Assembly: GCA_025362495.1 (NCBI GenBank)
Contig: JANYGI010000080.1
Span: forward strand, 1-64,000
From: Byssovorax sp.
GTDB taxonomy: Bacteria > Myxococcota_A > Polyangia > Polyangiales > Polyangiaceae
DNA: 64,000 bases
Reading direction: 5' to 3'
The notes below the pieces were generated by a model. That model did no database searches. It had not been told where the DNA came from and worked only from the letters and a program-made list of their open reading frames with translations. A program made the position numbers and the translations under genes. Of the stretch, positions 21,493 through 30,632 are shown in pieces. Every line of letters begins with the position of its first letter. The stretch's first letter is position 1.

Positions 21493-24165
21493 TCACTGCA
21501 AGAAGCCTTGCTTGAGCGCCTCCATCAGCGGGTCTCGCTGGCCGGCCGTCTGACCGGGCCGGTAACCCTGGTTGATGGTCCAGACGATGGTGCCGCCGAG
21601 CCCCTTCTGCTTGACGTAGGCGCCCTTCTCGAGGATCGACTGGGGATCTTCGTAGGACACGAACGTGCACCCCTGCGGCCCGTGCGAGGACGAGAAGCCG
21701 AGGTAAGGAACCCTCGCGGTCGCGTCCCAGTGGTGGCTGGTGGAGCTGTAGTACGAATTCATGATGTTATCGAACGTCATCGTGTTGTCGTCGGAGACGA
21801 TCTGCGAGCCGTTGAGGCTCTGCTTCGGCTGCGAGACGGGCGAAGACCAGCACGAGCCGTAGAAGGCGATACCGATACCGAGCTTGGACGCGGGCACGCC
21901 GGCGGCGAGGTAGGCCTTGACGTTGAGGTCGACCGAGCTCGGCGTCGCCGACGCCTCGCCGTAGAGGGCCGCCGAGTGCCAGCTCTGCCAGCCGCCCCAG
22001 CCGCCCGACATGCTGTAGCTCATCAGGTTGATCTGATCGAAGAGCGGCGCGATGCCGCCGAAGAACGAGCTGACGCTGGCGTTCATCGTCACCCACTGCA
22101 CAGGCACGGTGAGCAGCGTCGACGGCATGGCCGCGCGGATCGCCTGCGCGAGCGCCTTGAAGGCCGGTTGATCGCCCGCCGGGAGCGGCTCCCAGTCGAG
22201 GTCGAACCCGTCGAACCCGTAGTCCTGGGCGAGCTGCTTCAGGTTCTGCACGAACGCCGCGCGGTTCTGAGACGAGGCCGCGCCCACCCACCCCGACTCG
22301 GCCCCTGCGCCGCCCAGCATCACCACGGCCTTCTTGCCGTTCTGATGGGCGAGCTGCACCAGGTTCTTCGCGAAGGCCGGGCCGCCCGTGCCCATGTCGA
22401 ACGTGGTGTTGAGCGTGCCATTGGAGTTCGGCACCACCCGCCCGACGAAGATGTGCGTGAGCCCGCCCCAGTCGATGGCGCTGGGCGGATACAGGTTCTG
22501 CTGGTAGCCGACGTAATAGCCGCTGACCCACTTGCCGCTCGTGCTCCCGCCGCCCGCGCCGCCGGACCCACCGGCCCCGCCGGAGCCCGTCGCCCCGCCC
22601 GAGCCGGTGCTCGCGCCGCCGGCGCCCGTCGTGCTGCCCGAGCCGCTGCCCGTGCCGGTCCCGTCACAGGTCACCACGACGTTGTCAATCAGGAGATTCC
22701 GATCCTGCCCGTTGGCGTAATAGTCGTTGTCGAACACCACCTTGATCTGGTGGGAGCCCGCGGTCGCCGCGAACGGGAACGAGAACGTGGACCAGTTGCC
22801 CGAGGAGACCGTCGCTTGACCGACCTTCACGCCATCCACCGTGACGATCATGTCCGGCCACACGTTGCTGGCGGCCTGCCCCTTGGCAGACACGGTGAGG
22901 TGGGTCGCGCCGGCGACGAACGTGTGGTTCGTCGCGATGTAGCCATTCGACCACAGGTTCCAGCCGCCGGTCGTGCTCCCGCCGGTCGAGTGCGTCATCG
23001 TCTCTGCTTCGTAGGTCGTGGCCGCGCACGCCGTGCCGGCGCTGGCGGTGCCACCACCGCTGACCACGCCGCCGCCGCCTCCCCACGCGAGGTGGGGTAA
23101 CATCATCGTCATCCGCACCTCGTCCGGTCCGCCCGTCGGCTCGAGGCTGCCTCCGCCCGACCACGGCCCGGCGGCCGAGAACGTCCAGCCGAGCCAGACA
23201 TCGCTGTTCGCCTCCAGGTGCGCCAGCATGTCGTCGAGGGCCGCGACGCACGTGGCGCTCGATCCGCCCGAGAACTCGCCCAGGAACCCCCTCTTCCCGC
23301 TGGCCTTGAGCCAGCTCGTGAACGCGGCGAGGCGCTGCGATCCGACGGTGGTGCCGGCGCAAGTCTGGCTCTTGCCCGAGGAGTCGTCGTCGAGGTACTG
23401 ATGAACCTCGTAGGCGTAGTTGTTGCCGGGATCCTCGATCTGGAGCATCGCCTTCGCGTTCGCTGTACCATACCAGCTCTCGCTCCACGCCTGAGCGCCG
23501 TCCCACCCGTTGCCCGGGACCAGGATCAGGTTGGTGGCGCCGGTGGCCCGGATGGCGGCGATGGCCGCGTTCGCCGCGCCCACCCACTGCTCCGTCGACA
23601 TGTCATGAGGCTCGTTCATGACGGCGAACACCACCTTCGGGTTGTTCTTGTAAATGGACGCGAGGCGCCCCCAGAAGTCGGCGAAGTCGGCGGCCGGGAC
23701 AGCGCCCGATCCGATCACCTTGGTGCCGTAGCGCCCGTAGTTGTGCGGATCGAGGATCACCGACGTTCCCCTGGCGAGCAGGCCGTCGGTCGTGGTGGTC
23801 AGGCGGTCGAGCTCCTCCGCATCGAACGCCGCGTTCCGGGTCGGCTGCAGGCGCTCCCAGCGGAACGGGAGCCGGAACGTCGTCATGCCCTTGCTCACGA
23901 AGTAGTCCGCCGAGTCGTAGCCAGCCACGTAGTGCGGGTCGGGGTAGACGTAGTCCGCGCCGTGCTTGCCCGGGAGGGGTCCGTTCCCCGAAGGATCGAT
24001 GGCCAGCTCCACGCTGGCGAGGCTCACGCCGCGATAAGGCAGCGCGCCGGACAGCGACGCTCCCTGCAAGGCGGGCGCGTCGGCGGCGTCCTCGGGCAGC
24101 GGGCCTCCGCAGGCGAGCAGCGAAATGGCGGGCAACACGCCCCAGATCATGCACGATTTCTTCAT
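21493..24165 (-). CDS. Secreted lipoprotein: GH5 cellulase-like - CBM - Gly/Ser linker - GH18 chitinase-like
   Basis: Signal MKKSCMIWGVLPAISLLAC (lipobox); GH5 FAVMNEPHDM and GFLGEFSGG; CBM-like YEAETMTHSTGGSTTGGWN...LLIDNVVV; linker GSGGAGGSGGAGGGSTSG; GH18 YGFDGFDLDWEP. Confidence 0.85.
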   Translation of the reverse strand: MKKSCMIWGVLPAISLLACGGPLPEDAADAPALQGASLSGALPYRGVSLASVELAIDPSGNGPLPGKHGADYVYPDPHYVAGYDSADYFVSKGMTTFRLPFRWERLQPTRNAAFDAEELDRLTTTTDGLLARGTSVILDPHNYGRYGTKVIGSGAVPAADFADFWGRLASIYKNNPKVVFAVMNEPHDMSTEQWVGAANAAIAAIRATGATNLILVPGNGWDGAQAWSESWYGTANAKAMLQIEDPGNNYAYEVHQYLDDDSSGKSQTCAGTTVGSQRLAAFTSWLKASGKRGFLGEFSGGSSATCVAALDDMLAHLEANSDVWLGWTFSAAGPWSGGGSLEPTGGPDEVRMTMMLPHLAWGGGGGVVSGGGTASAGTACAATTYEAETMTHSTGGSTTGGWNLWSNGYIATNHTFVAGATHLTVSAKGQAASNVWPDMIVTVDGVKVGQATVSSGNWSTFSFPFAATAGSHQIKVVFDNDYYANGQDRNLLIDNVVVTCDGTGTGSGSGSTTGAGGASTGSGGATGSGGAGGSGGAGGGSTSGKWVSGYYVGYQQNLYPPSAIDWGGLTHIFVGRVVPNSNGTLNTTFDMGTGGPAFAKNLVQLAHQNGKKAVVMLGGAGAESGWVGAASSQNRAAFVQNLKQLAQDYGFDGFDLDWEPLPAGDQPAFKALAQAIRAAMPSTLLTVPVQWVTMNASVSSFFGGIAPLFDQINLMSYSMSGGWGGWQSWHSAALYGEASATPSSVDLNVKAYLAAGVPASKLGIGIAFYGSCWSSPVSQPKQSLNGSQIVSDDNTMTFDNIMNSYYSSTSHHWDATARVPYLGFSSSHGPQGCTFVSYEDPQSILEKGAYVKQKGLGGTIVWTINQGYRPGQTAGQRDPLMEALKQGFLQ

Positions 24166-24285
24166 GATGCGATGCTTTCTTCCTCCCCCGGTGACGTTTC
24201 GGTTTGCTTCGCGCACGCGTGCATCCACGCGCCGCTCTCGCGGCCTCGGGTGCGCAGTACAGAGCAGGTTGCCTTGGAGCAGCAC

Positions 24286-24345
24286 CGTCTCTGACGGACT
24301 GACTTCTACCCTCCAAACAATGAATCATCAACCAATTAATTACGT
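24286..24345 (-). promoter_or_regulatory. AT-rich upstream region of the GH5-GH18 gene
   Basis: aaacaatgaatcatcaaccaattaattacgtgtttcg: AT-rich island in high-GC context upstream of the start at 24165. Confidence 0.3.
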
Positions 24346-24817
24346 GTTTCGACGCAGTGACCGGCCTCGCCGCCCGAGCGCGGAAATTTACAGCGATGGG
24401 CGCGACTGACATCGTCCGACGACGACCGAGCCAATCACCACCGGCGGCCTATTTGAAGGGCGAGAGCGCCGACGGCGCGCCGAGGATCGCTGTCACGTGA
24501 GCCAGCCCAGCAAGCCGCCCCGCGGCGCAGATGCGGATAAATCCAGCGATCGACTCCCCGTCACGGAACATCACATGTCATCGCCACACCGACCCTGGAT
24601 CCGTCAGTGCCCCGAGGTGTGACATTGAAGGAGACAGTATCTCTCGACGGCGAACGTCGGCCGCCTGACAGTCCCGTCGACGCGGCAGCACGGAGGGTTC
24701 TTTCGACCGATCACCGCCCGCCCGAGCCGGCGCCCCAGCCGCATCATGGGCAATCTCGAATCGGCCGTCAGTGAAGCCGCGACACCGATGACCAGCGCCG
24801 GCTCCAGCTCCACCGCG

Positions 24818-25030
24818 TCAGTCGATTGGCACTGATCCGTTCTTGCACGGCGAACGCGTCCGCGCGCGGTCCGACTCGCGGAGCAGCGGGGTGCCCACGG
24901 GGACCTGCTCGACGCGGGCGAGGGTGGCAATGGCCGCTGGATCGGAGTCGTCGAGCTCGGCGAAGGCCGGGAGTCGCGCGATCACCCCGGCAGCGTCGGC
25001 GGGGGCCTGGACGCGCTCATCCCGCCTCAT
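24818..25030 (-). pseudogene. Truncated cyclic-nucleotide-binding-domain-like remnant
   Basis: MRRDERVQAPADAAGVIARLPAFAELDDSDPAAIATLARVEQVPVGTPLLRESDRA: start of a cNMP-binding fold, then unrelated sequence and stop. Confidence 0.4.
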
Positions 25031-25052
25031 CCTGCCGAGTGGCGGGAGCCTC

Positions 25053-26375
25053 TCAGCGCAGCGCGGGAGGCGGCGGCCCGGCCTCGCCGCGAGCGGTCGC
25101 CGGTCCGGTGGGCCAGGCGCCGCTCCAGGCCGAGACGCGCCCCGCGGCGGCGAGGCTGGTCGCCAGGATCGCCAGCGTCGTGCGCGAGAAGAAGCCCATG
25201 TCACCGTAGATCTGATTGAAGCAGATCGCGGCCTCGGCCACGCTCACCATCGCCACCACGCGGACCAGCGGCGTGGTGGCCGCGCGGTAGGTCCTGGTGT
25301 TCAGATACACGGCCACGGGCACCGGCATCAGGATGCCAATGAAGCCCAGGAACCCCGTGAACGCGAGGATCGCCAGCAGGCTGTTGTGGGGGATGTAGCG
25401 ATACTGGGTGAACTCGCGGGCGCTCAGCGTCGAGTCGGTCTCGATGTACTCCCAGCCCCAGCCGTGGCCGAGAGCGGGCCCCTGAGCGAAGGTGAAGATC
25501 AGCCCCTCGTTCTCGTTGTCGCGGGATTTCGTGGAAGCATCCTTCTCCGAGCTCACCGTGGCGAACGACGCCAGCGGCTTGAAGATGCCTTCGGGCCGGC
25601 CCCAGCCGACGGCCACATACAGCGCGACCACCGGGAGTGTCATGGCCATCCAGCGATTGATCCGGCGCTTTCGCGGGGTGGCGGGGATCATCGCGTAGCC
25701 CACGACGATCGCGGCGACGAGAGACATCCACGCCAGACGTCGGTTGTTGAGCTGGATGGCGAGGACGATGAGCGGCCCCAGGGTGACGAGCAGGGCGCGG
25801 GCGTGCTTCGTCCCGCGCTCGACCGCGCTGGCGAGGAGGATGACCAGCCCCGTGACGAAGAGCACCGAATCGTGGTGCGCCGTCATGTACGAAGGGGCGT
25901 TGTTCCACGCGAGGTCGCGCACGACGAAGAGGTAGAAGCCAGTGGCCATCACCGAGCGATACACGGCCGCGGCGACGATCGCCTTGAGCAGGAGCGCGTG
26001 GTGCTCCGGTGTCCGCATCACGGCCAGGAGGACGAGCGCGAACAGGAGCCCGTTGAGGCAGCAGAACGTCTGGAAGCCGGCCTGCTGCGAGCTCCCCCCG
26101 CGCGCCACGCCCAGCAGGCCCCAGAGCGCGATGCTGGCCATGCTGACGACGATCGCTCGGTCCATCGGCCATGCCCGAAGGCGCGGCCGAGCCCCCTTCC
26201 ATCCGAGGACGAGCAACAACACGATCTGCGCATACGTCCACAAAGGCAGCTTCAGGAACGAGGCGCCGAAGAGCAGCTCCAGCCACCGGAGCGGCGTGAC
26301 CATGAGCCCGGCGTAGGTCTCCGGATCCTCCGAGGTGAGGATCCAGAACAGGATGACGGCGAGGGCTCTGGGCAT
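25053..26375 (-). CDS. O-antigen ligase/polymerase-like membrane protein (Wzy-like)
   Basis: Polytopic; periplasmic-loop-like RDNENEGLIFTFAQGPALGHGWGWEYIETDSTLSAREFTQYRYIPHNSLLAILAFTGFLGFIG. Confidence 0.75.
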   Translation of the reverse strand: MPRALAVILFWILTSEDPETYAGLMVTPLRWLELLFGASFLKLPLWTYAQIVLLLVLGWKGARPRLRAWPMDRAIVVSMASIALWGLLGVARGGSSQQAGFQTFCCLNGLLFALVLLAVMRTPEHHALLLKAIVAAAVYRSVMATGFYLFVVRDLAWNNAPSYMTAHHDSVLFVTGLVILLASAVERGTKHARALLVTLGPLIVLAIQLNNRRLAWMSLVAAIVVGYAMIPATPRKRRINRWMAMTLPVVALYVAVGWGRPEGIFKPLASFATVSSEKDASTKSRDNENEGLIFTFAQGPALGHGWGWEYIETDSTLSAREFTQYRYIPHNSLLAILAFTGFLGFIGILMPVPVAVYLNTRTYRAATTPLVRVVAMVSVAEAAICFNQIYGDMGFFSRTTLAILATSLAAAGRVSAWSGAWPTGPATARGEAGPPPPALR

Positions 26376-26387
26376 GGCGCGGCCAGA

Positions 26388-26564
26388 TCAGTCCTTGAGT
26401 AACGGCAGCACGGCGAGCAGCGAATACGCCCAGACCACGACGAACACGGCGACGCCCAGGCAGGCTCGCCGGACGCCGCGCGCCGGCCTCGCGTCTCGCG
26501 CGGCGAACATGGGAATGACGATCATCGCGCCCATCACCGACATGAGGAGCACCCTCTGAGCCAT
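26388..26564 (-). CDS. Small hydrophobic protein (58 aa)
   Basis: MAQRVLLMSVMGAMIVIPMFAARDARPARGVRRACLGVAVFVVVWAYSLLAVLPLLKD; two hydrophobic stretches, between operon genes on the same strand. Confidence 0.5.
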   Translation of the reverse strand: MAQRVLLMSVMGAMIVIPMFAARDARPARGVRRACLGVAVFVVVWAYSLLAVLPLLKD

Positions 26565-26668
26565 GGCTCCTCCTGCTGCGAAAGACCGCCCCGTCAAACG
26601 CTGTCGCCCGCGAACAGCCTCGTCTCCAGCCCAGCGCGCCTCTCGAGCGACGCGCGACGCGCGACGAG

Positions 26669-27829
26669 CTACGCGCCGCCGCGGAGCTCGCTGCGATAGA
26701 GCCGCACGATCTCCTCGACTTGCCCGCGCGCGTCGAGCCGCGTCTCGGCCCACGCGCGCACCTGTGGCCGCATCCGCGCGAGCTGCGCTGGTTGCTCGAC
26801 GACGCGGCACAGCGTGTCGACGAACTCCTTTTCATCCATGCTCGCGAGGAAGCCAGTCACGCCCTCGCGAATCGTCGCCTCGGAGCCTCCGGTCCGGGTG
26901 CGCAGCACCGGACATCCCGTGGCCATCGCCTCGGGGCCGACCAGCGCGAAGCCTTCGTAGAGGCTGGGCATCGCGAGCAGATCGGCGGCGAAGTAGGCGC
27001 GCAGCGGGTCCCGCCAGCCGTACATCGTGCACGTCGACGCGACGCCGGCGGCGTCGATGGCCGCTTGCACCTCGCCGCGGAGCTCCCCGTCACCGACGAT
27101 GGCGAAGCGCACCGAGGCCCGCCCCCGCTCGCGGAGGGCCTTTGCCGCGGCGACGATCGCCCCGGGCTGCTTGCTCGGGTGGAGGCGGCCGACGAAGAGC
27201 ACGAGAGTCTCGCCCTCGCCCACGCCGAGCTCGGCCCGCGCCGCCCGGCGCTCCTCCGGCGACGGCTCGCGAAAGTGCGCGCAGTCGACGCCGTTGCGCA
27301 CCACGCGAATACGGGACTTCGCTATCCCGAGCTCGTCCTCCAGATAGGTCCGCGCCAGCTCGTCGAGCACGAAGAAGCGCCGCCCGAACGGCGAGAGCAG
27401 GCGGCGGAACGGGCCGAAATCGATCGCCGAGACCTGGTGGGTCAGGTGGGTGTTGTGGAGGGTGAACCAGTCCGGCGCGCGCCCGGCGAGATAGCAGCAC
27501 AGCGCCGCCGAGCGGCCATGCACGTGCACGACGTGCGGTCGAAACCGGCGCAGCGCGCCGCGGACGGCCAGCGTGCTTCGAACCACGGCGGCCGCGTCGG
27601 GCTGCAAGCTCGTGACCACACACTCGACGCCTCGCTGACGAAGGGTGTCGACCTCACCGCAGTTGGTGACGAGCAGGACCTCGTTTCCCAGGCTCTGGAG
27701 CTCCGAGCAGAGCCCGGTGATCATCGTGGCGATCCCGCCGCGCGAGCCCGGCGCCGCGAGCTGCATGACGCGGAGCCGCTCCAGCCCCCGCCCCGGCCGG
27801 ACCTCGTGGGCGTTCAACGAGCCTTCCAT
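26669..27829 (-). CDS. Glycosyltransferase family 4
   Basis: GSRGGIATMITGLCSELQSLGNEV; LVLFVGRLHPSKQPGAIVAAAKAL; MPSLYEGFALVGPEAMATGCPVLRT. Confidence 0.9.
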   Translation of the reverse strand: MEGSLNAHEVRPGRGLERLRVMQLAAPGSRGGIATMITGLCSELQSLGNEVLLVTNCGEVDTLRQRGVECVVTSLQPDAAAVVRSTLAVRGALRRFRPHVVHVHGRSAALCCYLAGRAPDWFTLHNTHLTHQVSAIDFGPFRRLLSPFGRRFFVLDELARTYLEDELGIAKSRIRVVRNGVDCAHFREPSPEERRAARAELGVGEGETLVLFVGRLHPSKQPGAIVAAAKALRERGRASVRFAIVGDGELRGEVQAAIDAAGVASTCTMYGWRDPLRAYFAADLLAMPSLYEGFALVGPEAMATGCPVLRTRTGGSEATIREGVTGFLASMDEKEFVDTLCRVVEQPAQLARMRPQVRAWAETRLDARGQVEEIVRLYRSELRGGA

Positions 27830-27957
27830 GCGATTCCCCCTCTCCTCGATCGAGCAACGATACCGCCGGGATCAACCCCGGTCGAGGAGCAATCCCGCCG
27901 TGGGAGTGAAACTCGATGAGTGCCAGTTCCTGGACGGGAAACGGCGCGGGCACGCTC

Positions 27958-28776
27958 TCAGCTCGCGCGCGGGTCCGAGCTGCGCCCCGCCGCGCCGCGC
28001 AGATCGCGCAGGAGGATCCAGGCCACCCTCGGATCCTTGAGCAGATAACGGCGCCAGAGCCGACGGGGCTCGCGCGCGAGGCGATAGAGCCACTCGAGCC
28101 CCGCGGCCGAGATCCAGCGCGGCGCGCGCGGCACCGTCCCGGCCAGGAAATCGAGACCGGCGCCGACGCCGACGCACACCGCCGGTCGCACCGACTCCGC
28201 GATCCGGGCCATCACGATCTCCTGCTTGGGGCACCCCAGGGCGACCAGGACGAGATCGGGGCGCGCCGCCGTGAGCCGGTCGCAGAGCTCGTGATGCGTC
28301 GGGGGATCCCGAGCGAGATCGATTGTTCGCGCGTCGATCCCCACGATTTCAAGGCCCGGAGCGTCCACCTTCAGCCGCTCGGCCGCGCGCGCCGCGACGC
28401 CCTCTCCGCCGCCGAGCAGGTAGACGCGCCACCGCTCCCGGCCCGCGCGCTCGAGCAGCGGGCCAATCAGATCCGAGCCGGAGACCTTCTCGCGGAGCGG
28501 CGTACCGAGGAGGCGTGAAGCCCAGACGATCGGCATTCCATCGGCGGTGACGAGGCTCGCGCGCTCGTACGCCGCGCGGAGTCGGACGTCGTCCTCGAGC
28601 AGGACCAGGTGATCCACGTTCGGAGTGCAGACGATTCCGCCCTTCCGCTGCGCCACAAGCTCGGCGACGGCCTCGACCGCCTCGGCCATCGTGACATCAT
28701 CGATGGTCGCGCGGCCGATCCGGATCCGGCGCCGCGCGACCTCACCGCCCACCGAGCTCACCTGCGACGTGCTCAT
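27958..28776 (-). CDS. WecG/TagA/CpsF family glycosyltransferase
   Basis: TPNVDHLVLLEDD, TADGMPIVWASRLLGTPLREKVSGSDLI, VALGCPKQEIVMARI, WISAAGLEWLYRLAREPRRLWRRYL. Confidence 0.9.
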   Translation of the reverse strand: MSTSQVSSVGGEVARRRIRIGRATIDDVTMAEAVEAVAELVAQRKGGIVCTPNVDHLVLLEDDVRLRAAYERASLVTADGMPIVWASRLLGTPLREKVSGSDLIGPLLERAGRERWRVYLLGGGEGVAARAAERLKVDAPGLEIVGIDARTIDLARDPPTHHELCDRLTAARPDLVLVALGCPKQEIVMARIAESVRPAVCVGVGAGLDFLAGTVPRAPRWISAAGLEWLYRLAREPRRLWRRYLLKDPRVAWILLRDLRGAAGRSSDPRAS

Positions 28777-28790
28777 CAATCCTCCTTGCT

Positions 28791-29372
28791 TCAGCGCAAG
28801 ATCAAGCTGCCGACGAAGCGGGCTCTCCCCACCTCCTCGATTGTCCTCTCGGCCTCGGCGATCGAGCTCTCGCCGAGCACGAGGCACAGGATCGCGGCGT
28901 CCGCGGCCTGGGCGAGCGCCAGGCTCGCCGGGCTCTCGAGGACGGGGCCTAGCGCGACGATCATCGGCCCGCGGCTCTCCTTCGGATCGGTCAGACCCCG
29001 GAGACAGGCGCCGAGCTCGGCGAGCCGGATCGCCGTGGCGTCGATGACGCGGATCCGCGATCCCAGGTGACACGAGCCCACGTCGACGAGGGCGCGCGCC
29101 ACCCGGAGCGTCTGGACCGGGCCTCCGGCCGGGATCACCGCGAGCGAGCGCCATTTCCGGCGCTGGGTGGCGAGCCAGACCCGCTGCCACGCGAGGGCCG
29201 AAGATTGAACCGGGGTGGCGTCCTCGTCGGGCGGCGCGTCGTTTCGGATCGCGTCGGGATCGGGCGGCGGAGTCGAGGGCGGGTCCGAGCTGGCGCGCTC
29301 CCCGACCGAAGAGAGCCAGTGATTCCAGAGCGCGGCGGGCCGAGAGCCTCCGCCCGATTCATCTTCTTTCAT
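28791..29372 (-). CDS. BY-kinase/CpsD-like (ParA-fold) protein lacking a Walker A motif
   Basis: RKWRSLAVIPAGGPVQTLRVARALVDVG...RVIDATAIRLAEL...IVALGPVLESPASLALAQAADAAILCLVLGESSIAEAERTIEEVGRARFVGSLILR; framework like BY-kinase but no GxGKT. Confidence 0.6.
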   Translation of the reverse strand: MKEDESGGGSRPAALWNHWLSSVGERASSDPPSTPPPDPDAIRNDAPPDEDATPVQSSALAWQRVWLATQRRKWRSLAVIPAGGPVQTLRVARALVDVGSCHLGSRIRVIDATAIRLAELGACLRGLTDPKESRGPMIVALGPVLESPASLALAQAADAAILCLVLGESSIAEAERTIEEVGRARFVGSLILR

Positions 29373-30568
29373 GATCGTCCACCGTCCCTGGCCGTGCGTA
29401 TCCATTCCTCGGGTCCGTGATCCGAGCGGCGGAGCCGGAGGCCGATCTTCCACGCGACGTAGACCGGAGCCCAGAGCAGCGTCAGGAGGGCTCTCGGGCC
29501 CTGGCCGGACAGCCAGAGCCCGCGCAGTACGTGGGCAGTCAGGAAGACCATCGCCAGGAGCCAGGGGACAAGCGCCGTCGCCGACCCGCCGAGCGCCACG
29601 TGATGAACGAGGGCCGCCGCCGCCCCGACGGCCGTCGTGAGCGCGAGCGAGCTCAGCGGAGGGACGAGCAGATCCATCGCGAGATCGAGCCGGATCGCGT
29701 CGCGCCGCGCCACGCCCTCGCGGATCAGCCGCGGCACGTGCGCCCGGGCGATCGCCGCCCGGCCACCCTCCCACCGTCGCCGCTGCGTCGCCGCCGCGGG
29801 CCCGCGAGGGGCCATGTCGCCGAGCACCTCGGCCTCGGGCACATAGACGACGCGATACCCTGCCTCGGCGAGCTTGATACCGTATTCGACGTCCTCCACG
29901 ATCGAGAAAGCGTCGGAGGGGACGCGGCGGAGCACGTCGCGCGTGAAGCCCATCCCGTTGCCGCGGAGCCCGGTCGAGAGGCCCAATCGCTCGCGACCGA
30001 GCGAGCGCAGCCCGTGGAAGATCGCCAGCGCCAGCACCATCAGCCGGGCTCGCCACGAGGCCTCGGGATCGCGGACTCCGTAGCTCGCCTGGACGGCGCC
30101 CGCGCCGGCGACGAACCGCGCCGCGAAGGCGTGAAGGAGCTGCGGAGACACCGTGGTGTCCGCGTCGATGACCACCACGGCGTCGGCTACGGCGTCGGCC
30201 TCGATCCGCGCGAACGCGTGGGCCAGCGCGTAGCCCTTGCCGCGGCGCCGCGGATCGCGTCGCTCGAGCACGACGGTGCCGGCGCCCGCGGCGACCTGCG
30301 CGGTCGCGTCTGCGCAGTTGTCCGCCACCACGAGGATCCGGTAGCGATCCTCCGGGTAATCGAGCGCGCGGAGGCTGGCTATCGTGGCGGCGATCCCCTG
30401 CTCCTCGTCGTGGGCGGGGACGACGATGTCGAATCGCAACGTGGCCTCGCGCGGGGGGTCCCCGAGCTTCCCCGGCCGCGCGGCGAGGGCCAGCACGAAG
30501 AGGTACGTCGCGCAGGCGAGCCCCGGCAGCCCGAGGATCGTGAGGACGAGAGCGCCGAGCGCGATCAT
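29369..30568 (-). CDS. Glycosyltransferase family 2, membrane-bound
   Basis: DIVVPAHDEEQGIAATIASLRALDYP; VVIDADTTVSP; TQRRRWEGGRAAIARAH; C-terminal TM segments; ATGA overlap with next gene. Confidence 0.88.
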   Translation of the reverse strand: MIALGALVLTILGLPGLACATYLFVLALAARPGKLGDPPREATLRFDIVVPAHDEEQGIAATIASLRALDYPEDRYRILVVADNCADATAQVAAGAGTVVLERRDPRRRGKGYALAHAFARIEADAVADAVVVIDADTTVSPQLLHAFAARFVAGAGAVQASYGVRDPEASWRARLMVLALAIFHGLRSLGRERLGLSTGLRGNGMGFTRDVLRRVPSDAFSIVEDVEYGIKLAEAGYRVVYVPEAEVLGDMAPRGPAAATQRRRWEGGRAAIARAHVPRLIREGVARRDAIRLDLAMDLLVPPLSSLALTTAVGAAAALVHHVALGGSATALVPWLLAMVFLTAHVLRGLWLSGQGPRALLTLLWAPVYVAWKIGLRLRRSDHGPEEWIRTARDGGRS

Positions 30569-30632
30569 CGCCGATCTCCCGCGCCGCGACGCGCGTTGCG
30601 GAGAACCGCCGTGCGCCCCATCACCTCGTCGC

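Noticed and set aside
21462-21498. CAGTGAC...GTCACTG inverted repeat between SGNH and chitinase genes
   Set aside because: Only 7 bp with a long loop and includes both stop codons; too weak to call a terminator.
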